This document shows, piece by piece, positions 40,357 through 48,726 of a stretch of DNA of 64,000 bases. The stretch comes from Pseudomicrostroma phylloplanum (Eukaryota > Basidiomycota > Exobasidiomycetes > Microstromatales): NCBI GenBank assembly GCA_039545275.1, contig BCHS01000006.1, positions 868,001 to 932,000 on the forward strand, read 5' to 3'. Position numbers and translations under genes: made by a program. How positions within the stretch are numbered: position 1 is the stretch's first letter; every line of letters starts with the position of its first letter. Under the pieces are notes generated by a model that was not told the origin of the DNA, did no database searches, and saw nothing but the letters and a program-made list of their open reading frames with translations.

Positions 40357-43300
40357 GTGGTCAAGTCGAGGCAGAGGAAGAACAAGGAGATGGATCACAA
40401 CCACCATCTACCAGCAGCACAACATACAGCTCCTCATGACTCGCAGTCCTCTTCAGCATCATCATCTCGACTGCCAGATGCGGCCACAGCCTCCCCGGTC
40501 GCCTCTACCTCTCGCAAAATCACAATCACAAAGAGGCCCAATGACCCTCTCCGATCACCCGCAATGACCGCAAGCTCAGTTGCGGGTCCGGCAAACTCTT
40601 CTGACCACAGCATAGCCAATACACCATCGCAGACTGGCGCACCTCCACCAGCCGCCTTTTCTGTGACATCTGCCTCAGATGGCCAGGGCGATGTTAGCTT
40701 CACCAGCGACTATCCCATGGCTGCCTCGCCTCGGACGGGCAGCCTCAAGCCAAAGAAGCCTTCACTGCTATCTGCAGTCCTGCCCAAGTTGATCACGGCG
40801 CTCATCAGGAGAGATGCATATGCCTTCTTCACTCAGCCAGTGGATGAAAGAGAGGTACCAGGCTACAATACGGTGATACAGCAGCCAATGGACCTGGGGA
40901 CCATAAAGGAAAAGGTCGACCAGGCACGGTATACCACCATTGGCCAGTTCAGGGACGACTTCAATCTGGTGACATCCAACGCCAAGCGATTCAACCCGCC
41001 AGACTCGATCTTCCATCAACAAGCCGTCAAGCTGGAAGTGTGGGGTAACAGAGCCCTGGACAAGGAAGAGGAAAAGGGCGTCGTTCTCCATCTGGAAGAG
41101 TCATCCTCATCTGGAGCTGAAGACTCTCCCGCAGCTTCTGCCCCAAAGAAGCTGAGCATTCGGCTCAAGAGACCACCTTCGGAGGCGCAGGGTCAGCCTT
41201 CACCAACAAGCAAGCGCCCACGGCCTTCTCAGAGCGACAAGGAACGCTCCGTATCCCGCCCCGCCGTCTCTTCGGCCTTGAGACAGCCCCCGACACTGGC
41301 CGACTCACCATCGCCGGCTTCAGACAGCGAAGATGCGGTTGCTGGCTCCAGCCGTGCATCAATAGCACGCGAGGGGACCGATCGCGGGTACACGGGCTCC
41401 ACTGGTACCCAAGTCAAGATCGAAGCCGAAGATTATATGGGTGGACTTCAAGAACGGGATGACGAAGAACAAGGAGATGGCAGAGGTGAAGAGGACGAAG
41501 AGGACGAGGAAGATGACAATGCCGACCGCTCGACTCGTCAGGGAGGCTCAGCGAGTCTCGCCCCTTCTGGGCGTGACTCTGCCACTCCGGGTCCAGGGGG
41601 AGCTTCGCGCCGCCGGCCAGTGATACCAGCCCGGCGCTTGATTCCCCGCAAGAACGCCCCTCCAAGATACGAAGAAACCGCGGTCGCAGCTATTCACCGC
41701 GTGGTGAAGGAAGCTGCCACTGCCGGTATCGAGATGGACGCTCATGAAGCTGCTCTGTACGCTCGTCAAGCCACCCGCGATCAAGCATCCGAAAAGACGT
41801 TGGCCTACTACCCTACTGGAAGCATCGACGTCGACACGATGCGTTATAATGAGCGTGTCGATCTGTATAGGTCACGAGGTCTACTCTTCGACGCATCGTC
41901 TAATGCGCCGCATGCTGGCGCCGTTTTCCCAGAGCTCTCGAGTGTGCATCCTATTCATCCTGATGCTCAGCAATACTCAGCTCAACTCGCTCGTGCGGCG
42001 CCGAGGGATGCGTTGTTTGCTGCCAGCGCTTCACAAACTGGCACGGTAGAAGACCGCGCTAGTCTCCACGAGCACGCCTTCCCGCCCGGCCACACGCACA
42101 TGCCGACAACGGTACCGACAGCCCCGATTCTGACGACGAAGCACGAAGGTCTCCTCTCCAGAGGAGCCGCCCTCTTGCCCAATCGCTGGCCCAATCCTCA
42201 GCAGCCCGAAGCAAAGGACTACAAGGTTGCAGACTCCCTCGACGAAAGAGCGCTTCCCTCTGCTCGTGTTGATCCCTCAACTCTGCAGTTGAAGACGTTC
42301 GGAGGAGGTCCCACGACTCAGAAATCCCGCAACAAAGACGCTGAACGTGAGGCCGAGGGTGTGTCGAATCTGCCGGACTGGACGTATCCTCACACATACT
42401 ACAACCGCCTGTGGGATGGTCTCCGCGATCTAGCAGCCTGGAAGGACGCGGAGTCGACCATTATGAGGTTCGGTCCCAATGGCGGGATCAGAGGCAGTGA
42501 TGGCGAGCTCTCTTCCTTCGACATGTGGGAAGAGACCAAGCACCGGCGCATGAAGGAGATGATCAAGTGGGAGGACAGGGAGGCCATCTGCCGGGCTGCT
42601 GGCTCGTCGGCCTCGGACGCCGACATATTCCCGCCATTGATCGACGACGATACTGAGATGGGAGTTCTGTCCAAGATTAGCGCTATGACCAATGAGGAGA
42701 GAGCGCTACCCAATACGGAGAAGGCGCGGCAACATCTGGAGAGTTTGGACTTCTACCGCATGATCCTGTGGGGATCGAAACCTGATGGCATCGTCAGCAC
42801 AAGCGGAGTCAATGGCGATGCTTGGGCGCGTAGTGTCGAGGCCTTCGTGAAAGGTGCGATCGATGGAGTGCAAGACCCTGGGACGGAAGAGACAGCTGTC
42901 GTAGAGCCACAGCTTGCCTCAGACGCGACTGTGAACGATCACGCGATGGTAGAATCGCAGTCACAAGAGCCGGCAATGGCAGGTGCTTACAGTGGTCGAA
43001 TCAAGGATGAAGGCGGCAGGTCGGAGAACGACCCCTCAAGCGACCTCTTCCGATCTGCCTCGCCACCGCACGCTGCAGGCACATCAACAGAAGCGACCGC
43101 CTTGACGCCCAAGGAGCGGCTTGTTGAGGCATTCACGCTAGGCAGCATCCTCGAAGGATCTCTGTACGAGCACGTCAGGGACAACGTCGTGGTACCCGCT
43201 AGTGCTCAAGGCGGTCTCAGTGTCGCTATCAAAGCCGGGGTGTGGATGAAGGGTCTGCACGACAGGTCCCGCGCAACGACTCAAGATAAGGAGGGCAACA

Positions 43301-44040
43301 CTTCTCCGTCGGACGATGATCTCGTTGAGTCAGAGACGGACATGCTGGACGACGTGTTGTCAGCCGACGATGCCCTTTGGGCCGAAGTGGCCCGCCTCGT
43401 CGGGACAGATGCGACCCCAGCCCCAGCATCAGCGTCGTCGCCACTGCCTTCGCCAGCAAGCCTTCCCCTCTCCTCTCCCCTCTCCCTCTCCACTCTCACC
43501 GCACACGACTTCGCCTACCTCCTCGTAGCCACCCCTCGCCTGTGGGGCCGCTCCCACTTCATGCGCATACTACTGGACAAGCCAATGTTGCTGGACCACC
43601 TCGTGCTAAGAACCATGGATGAATGGACCGAGGTGGCTAGAGGTAGAGCTGCGAGTGCCCAGAGTTCACTGTCTGAGACTCAGGCTCAGGCTGGGGCTGG
43701 TGCTGTGGGAGAGGGAGAAAATTCGCCTGCGGACGTAGTGGTGCGATATGGAGATGCCGAGTGGACGCGGGCGCGACTGGCTGGCGCGCTGGATCAGTAT
43801 GCCCGCTTGCTTCTCTGGCTGGACCAGGGCAAAGGACAGCGCCGTCGCAGGGTGATTGGACGAAAGACCAGCGCGAATGGCAGTGCAGACGGTAAGGATC
43901 AGGTTCAGAAGGAGAAGGACAGGGAGGAGGAGATGCAGGCAGCGGCGAGTCTCGCGAGGATGGAAGAGGAAGTGAGATTGGCGTTGCTCTCGATTGCTAG
44001 GATGGCACCGGGCTACCATGTCAAGATGCTCGTAAAGTAG
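40357..44040 (+). CDS. Bromodomain protein
   Basis: A single-exon gene of 1227 aa. One bromodomain spans about residues 135-240: LPKLITALIRRDAYAFFTQPV, the ZA-loop PGYNTVIQQPMDLGTIKEKV, and the acetyl-lysine-binding Asn in RFNPPDS (about residue 213). A Lys/Arg-rich and Asp/Glu-rich disordered middle part follows. Conserved-looking blocks at 690-750 (FDMWEETKHRRMKEMIKWED) and 950-1000 (ERLVEAFTLGSILEGSLYEH) have no name that I recognise. The single bromodomain with an MDLGTIKEK loop recalls the BRD7/BRD9 group of SWI/SNF complexes. That assignment is tentative. A second ATG at 40390 is possible. Confidence 0.82.
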   Translation: MVKSRQRKNKEMDHNHHLPAAQHTAPHDSQSSSASSSRLPDAATASPVASTSRKITITKRPNDPLRSPAMTASSVAGPANSSDHSIANTPSQTGAPPPAAFSVTSASDGQGDVSFTSDYPMAASPRTGSLKPKKPSLLSAVLPKLITALIRRDAYAFFTQPVDEREVPGYNTVIQQPMDLGTIKEKVDQARYTTIGQFRDDFNLVTSNAKRFNPPDSIFHQQAVKLEVWGNRALDKEEEKGVVLHLEESSSSGAEDSPAASAPKKLSIRLKRPPSEAQGQPSPTSKRPRPSQSDKERSVSRPAVSSALRQPPTLADSPSPASDSEDAVAGSSRASIAREGTDRGYTGSTGTQVKIEAEDYMGGLQERDDEEQGDGRGEEDEEDEEDDNADRSTRQGGSASLAPSGRDSATPGPGGASRRRPVIPARRLIPRKNAPPRYEETAVAAIHRVVKEAATAGIEMDAHEAALYARQATRDQASEKTLAYYPTGSIDVDTMRYNERVDLYRSRGLLFDASSNAPHAGAVFPELSSVHPIHPDAQQYSAQLARAAPRDALFAASASQTGTVEDRASLHEHAFPPGHTHMPTTVPTAPILTTKHEGLLSRGAALLPNRWPNPQQPEAKDYKVADSLDERALPSARVDPSTLQLKTFGGGPTTQKSRNKDAEREAEGVSNLPDWTYPHTYYNRLWDGLRDLAAWKDAESTIMRFGPNGGIRGSDGELSSFDMWEETKHRRMKEMIKWEDREAICRAAGSSASDADIFPPLIDDDTEMGVLSKISAMTNEERALPNTEKARQHLESLDFYRMILWGSKPDGIVSTSGVNGDAWARSVEAFVKGAIDGVQDPGTEETAVVEPQLASDATVNDHAMVESQSQEPAMAGAYSGRIKDEGGRSENDPSSDLFRSASPPHAAGTSTEATALTPKERLVEAFTLGSILEGSLYEHVRDNVVVPASAQGGLSVAIKAGVWMKGLHDRSRATTQDKEGNTSPSDDDLVESETDMLDDVLSADDALWAEVARLVGTDATPAPASASSPLPSPASLPLSSPLSLSTLTAHDFAYLLVATPRLWGRSHFMRILLDKPMLLDHLVLRTMDEWTEVARGRAASAQSSLSETQAQAGAGAVGEGENSPADVVVRYGDAEWTRARLAGALDQYARLLLWLDQGKGQRRRRVIGRKTSANGSADGKDQVQKEKDREEEMQAAASLARMEEEVRLALLSIARMAPGYHVKMLVK

Positions 44041-44137
44041 TAGGGTTGGAGTGTGTATCTGGTTGTTTTCCCGACTGTCACACTTTGATCTATAAATACC
44101 CCATCATCTATGCTTCTCTCTTGCGACAAGCAGTCGT

Positions 44138-44204
44138 CTGTCCGCTGTCCGCTGTCCGCTGTCCGCTGTCCGCTGTCCGCTGTCCGCTGTCCGCTGTCCG
44201 CTGT
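44138..44204. repeat. Nine tandem copies of CTGTCCG
   Basis: A perfect 7-bp tandem repeat: nine full units plus CTGT, 67 bp. It sits between the stop codons of the convergent bromodomain and metallopeptidase genes (44040 and 44221), and so in both 3' ends if the transcripts overlap. Confidence 0.95.
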
Positions 44205-44220
44205 CTGCGTCCGATGACGA

Positions 44221-46888
44221 TCAGTCTCTACGATCAGCAACGAGCACCCCAAGTGTATCAAGCCAGTCTCCCGCGCTGCCCACGAGTCCCACGATCTCCT
44301 CGCCCTGCGATGCGGCCAGGGACCGGAGCCCCCCGCCACCACCGCCGCAGAACTCTGTGGCCTGGCCAGACGCGAGGATCACTCGGGCTGCGTCCACCCA
44401 CTGTTAGAAGAGGAAAGCAGCAGGGAGGGAAGAGGGGAAGGTTAGGAATCAGTCCATGCTCTCCAAACCTCTTCAAACCCAGCGGCAGGCAGGTGCCCCC
44501 CTACTCACCCAACCAGACCTAACCTCGACCCTATCCAGTCTATCCCCCTCTGCGAGTTGGAGTGTGGCTTTAGGCTTGGCGTCGGAGTGGATCCGACCCA
44601 CGGACTGCGAGGAGCCGTCCGAGTAGCGGAAGCCGAGGGCGTTTAGGGATGCTCCGGAGAAGACCTGCCAGACCGGACGAAGGGCGGACGGCAGAGAGGA
44701 GGCAAAGCATCAAAGTAGGCAGTGGGCAGTGTCAGAAACGGGGGGAAAAGCGGGCCAGGGCAGCACGCGATGTACTCACATCGATCTGCACCATCTTCGG
44801 TCCGTTTGGCCAGGCGCTATTGAAGAGGAAGGTCCAGTGTCCATGCAGGGGATCATCGTCCGTCTTTGTCCTGATGCCATTGCGCACCTCTCGACCAAAC
44901 ATGCCCATGTCCACCCCGGGCAGAGTAATCGGGCGGGCGATTGCCATTCTTCGATAGGAGTTGAGCTCATTGGAGCGCAGGTTGCACCCCACGGCCGTCA
45001 ACTTCACCTCGGGCGAAGAGGGGGAGAGAACGTCGAAGCCTACGCGCTGCGAGATGTACTCCGGTGTGAGCAAAGTGGTGAGAGGAGGAGCGTTTTCTGC
45101 CCCCTGCGTACGGCCGAGCCACTCGATGTGCGTCTTGAAGTCTCCGCCTACCTCGATCTCGACCATTGCCACACCGGCCAAGCACCCGACTTCTGCGCCT
45201 TTACTCGTTGGCTTCCACACTGGCTCTGCACTCGACCAGGCGGACGGGTTAGAAGGGTAGTGCACCGGCGGCGGGTCGTTGGGGTGGGAGAAGGTGGGGT
45301 GGAGACTGGCCCGCACGGCTTGACAGCGGTGGATGTGGAAGGCGCCAGAGTCGCACTCGGGCGTGATGGGCTTGAAGGGACCCTTGCTCCCTGTAAGGGA
45401 GTGCGTCTCGCGGGTCATAAAGGCGCGGTTGAACTCTGTGTAGCCGCGGTTCATAAAGCCGGTGGGATCTGGAGGAGCAGAGGAGAAAGGTGAGCACGTC
45501 TGTCGACTGCCTGAACCGGGATGGCGAAGTGCACTCACAGTGGGGGTTACTCAATGCATGTCCAGCTTCGTGAAGCATAGCTCCACTGCCAATGTTGACA
45601 GTGAGCGAAGCTGTCCTCCCTTCGCCAAGATCATTACAGCAATACTTCTGATCCGTCGGCTCCTGATCCATGAAGCTGTCCGTCACCTCGCTCAAAGCTT
45701 GCGGCGCAGCCCATAGCCAGTGAGAACCCATGACTCCCACAGAGGGCTTTTCATTGATGCCCGCAAAGGCTCCTACGGCAGCGTGACCCCTCAGGAGCTT
45801 CATCTCAGGGTCCCAATGGGCATCGCCGAGCAGTACGGCACAGGCGTCGCCCGGCTGGCAGAAGGGCTGGTCATTGACCGCTTCACTCGCGATGCTGTGC
45901 GTCTTTCCACCGTGCTTGGCCTTGGGATTCTGTTGTGCCCAGTCGGGGTCGCGGATCTCCGCCATGGTGTATTTGGTACGAACATACTCGATGCGGGGGA
46001 TGTCTGCGAGGTCTGTGACCTCAGCCTCTGGACGCTCGTCCAGTGTAAATGTGCGATGTCCGAAGCCATGTCTGTACATTTGCTCCGCATGGAATGCCTT
46101 TGGGAGGTAGGAAGGTCACTTGTTGAGCTGTGAGACGCAATGCTCTCACTCGGTAGCCTTTCACGCTCACTCACCTGCCAGAGGTATGCTTGCAGGGCTA
46201 ACCGCCTGGAGATGGCCAAGTCGCCATCGTGTTGCAGCTTCTGTCTCCTCCATCCAGGCGGGCAGTCAATTGTACACTCATTGCCTCCCGCCTGCGCGCC
46301 GTCTTGAGCTCCCCTGCTGCCCTCGCTGGCCCCTCCTGCTGCTGCACCGTCCAGCTTGTTCATTGCCTTTGCGAGGAACTTGGAGATGCCGCGATTGGGA
46401 AGCGAAGGAGCAAAGTGCTGCTGACCATTAGATCCCGTTCCATTGTGATCGTAGGATGTATGAACATGCTGCGTCTCGGGTTGAGCAGGTGAGTGGCCTA
46501 TGGCAGAGTCCTTACCGCAGAGGACCACCAGCCTGACCTTCTTGGCGCTGGGTACGGGCTGGTAGGCCAGCTGGAAGGTCTGCTCGCTCATTGCATGGCC
46601 TTGGAGGGACCTGTGAGTGAGGCGTACTTGATTGTTGCCGATACCGAGTGGTATCAGTGCCTTGAACCAGGAGTCGTTTATCTCCCACCTCTGATTTGGG
46701 AAGAGGCGATTGCTGCCTTCGTTGATGGACACCTCGATCCAGCCGTCTGGTCCATTTGGGTTGGGCTGGTGAGATGCGCCGCCGCCTGTTGCTCTGCCCA
46801 CCAGGAGGAATAGGCGATGGTGGATGGTTGGCTGCGCAGGGAGATTGAGCAGCTGTATGCCCGAGTGTGTGGCACTTGTAGGCGCCAT
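44221..46888 (-). CDS. Metallopeptidase with jacalin-like C-terminal domain
   Basis: Five exons (46175-46888, 45539-46097, 44780-45468, 44509-44664, 44221-44400) give 765 aa. The zinc site is H414-E-A-G-H418-x5-H424 (HEAGHALSNPH), a metzincin-like HExxHxxxxxH. LWQAFHAEQMYRHGFG, MGSHWLWAAPQAL and GFMNRGYTEFNRAFM match the fungal 'putative zinc metalloproteinase' family (Metallopep; yeast YIL108W). The C-terminal exons (GPKMVQID..VFSGASLNALGFRYSDGSSQSVG) look like a jacalin-type beta-prism lectin domain, also found in fission yeast relatives. No signal peptide is seen, so it is likely cytosolic. Its substrate is unknown. An in-frame ATG further up (47182) would overlap the GST promoter and was not used. 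Confidence 0.85.
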
Positions 46889-47182
46889 GGTGGATGATGG
46901 TAGTGGTGATGGTATCGGATCAAGCCCCTGTAGTAGTAGTAGGAGGACTGGCTGGCTACGGCTGTTGTGCTGCGTGCGGTTCAGTGCTGCCCTTGTGTTT
47001 CTTTTCCTGCCGCCTTTCCGCGTCTCCGCATTGGATCGACGACTTGCCTGCGCTTGGGCCGCTTCGCTTACGGCCGGCAGCGACATCCGCCTCCACATCT
47101 TCACCCTTTGACCCCTCCACCGGCGTGGAGCGTATAGTAGGCCCAGAAGGATTGTAATACACTTCTTGACATCTTCCCGCAC

Positions 47183-48570
47183 ATGCTTCCCTCTGCTACA
47201 CGTTACTTTGCAGCATCAACAACATTCAGATCCACAATGCAGAAGCTACTCCTATACACTGCCGGTACACCAGTGAGTGCAATAGTAGCGTGGTATTTCC
47301 ACCGGAGCTTCCATCTAATGACCTTCTTCACCCCCTTACTCTTCAGAACGGCCAAAAAGTACACAACTTTGCCGAAGAACTCAAGGCAACCTACCCTGGC
47401 AAGTTCGACTTTGAGTACAAGAGTAGGTATTGCAGCGCAGTGCTCGTGGGCAAAAGGTCAGTGGTGCGCATGCTCAATAGTCTGCTTCTGCTTCGGTCCC
47501 CCCCCTTCAGGTGTCTCACTATCCAAGAATGAGCAAAAGGAGGATTGTGAGTGAAGCTGCGGCTGTCTCCAAAGCAGCTTGCAGTACCAGGCCACAGCTT
47601 TACTGATTCTCAATGCGCTTCTTTCGCGCTATTCTTACCAACAGGGTTCCTCAAGATCAACCCCAATGGCCGCATCCCCGCATTGGTAGACCCCAACAAC
47701 AACGACTTCTGCGTCTTCGAGACGGCAGCCATCCTCCTCTACCTCGAGAAGAAGGTGAGCAGAGCAGCTCCGACCACTGCGGCTTTTAGCACGACGACAC
47801 TAACGTATTCTTCTCGCACCTCCACAGTACGACCCTGAGCACAAGTTCTCATGGCCATCCTCTGACCCTCAAGCCGAGGACTACCGATCCGAGGTCTTGC
47901 AGTGGATGTTCTTCATCCACGGAGGCGTAGGTCCCATGCAGGGTGAGTTGCAGCGGCAGTCCCTCGCGACGTGCTTGTCATGACATGAGAACCCCATACT
48001 CACCCCGTCTCTCGACCCTTTTCACCCACAGGGCAAGCCAACCACTTCAACCGCTACGCGCCCGAAGACGTCCCCTATGCCAAGAAGCGCTACACCACCG
48101 AGACCATCCGTCTCTACGAGGTCCTCGAGTCCCGTCTCGAAGGTCGCGACTGGCTCGTGGGCTCCGGAAAGGGACAGTACTCCCTCGCGGACCTTAATGC
48201 TTACCCTTGGGTGCAGTGGTACCGCTGGGCGGGACTCAAAGACGAGCAGGTCGGACCGAACGTCAAGGCGTGGTTGAAGAGGAATTTGGACAGGGAGGCA
48301 GTGCACAAGGGCATGTACGCCCCTAGCGGCAAGAACGAGTGAGTATAGGCGCGAAGGCGGAGAGTTGGGTCGAGGCTCGCTTCAGCACGCGGGTGGGTTG
48401 GCTGACATTTTTGCACTCGCTCCCCATCGCTGCGCAGGATCCTCGATATGGTCCTCGACCCGGAGTTCTTTACCAAGCACGCAGAGGGCGTTGAGAAGCA
48501 CGCAAAGGAGGCCTCGGCTTGGGTCATGAAGGGAATGAAGGACGACAGTGAGAAGGCCGAGAAGAAGTGA
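47183..48570 (+). CDS. Glutathione S-transferase, Ure2-like
   Basis: Seven exons (47183-47272, 47347-47422, 47511-47546, 47645-47754, 47828-47942, 48032-48338, 48438-48570) give 288 aa. The N-terminal thioredoxin-like domain reads [14 protein letters not shown], then [26 protein letters not shown] with the cis-Pro and the GSH-binding [12 protein letters not shown]. The C-terminal helical domain includes [26 protein letters not shown]. This is the Ure2p-like group of fungal GSTs, used in detoxification and glutathione-dependent reduction. The first 18 residues ([18 protein letters not shown]) could be a mitochondrial presequence. A start at 47237 (MQKLLLYT) would give the cytosolic form. Confidence 0.9.
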
Positions 48571-48726
48571 GCGCAAAGGACAAAAGATCACAAGGAAAGG
48601 TAGTCGACCGTTGTACAGCGTAGCGTGGCTATTATTATTGAGCATCAATAGGTAGTAGTAGAGTGACAAACGTCTGATATACGCGCTCGCCCGACTTGCC
48701 CGATATCAGAAACCTTGCCACGCCGT

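Noticed and set aside
44138..44204. CRISPR-like array.
   Set aside because: The unit is 7 bp without spacers, in a eukaryotic genome; it is a simple minisatellite.
46439..46485. A 47-nt GT...AG intron in exon 1 of the metallopeptidase.
   Set aside because: Removal would shift the frame of the clearly coding downstream part (SLPNRGISKFLAKAMNKL); the exon is read through.
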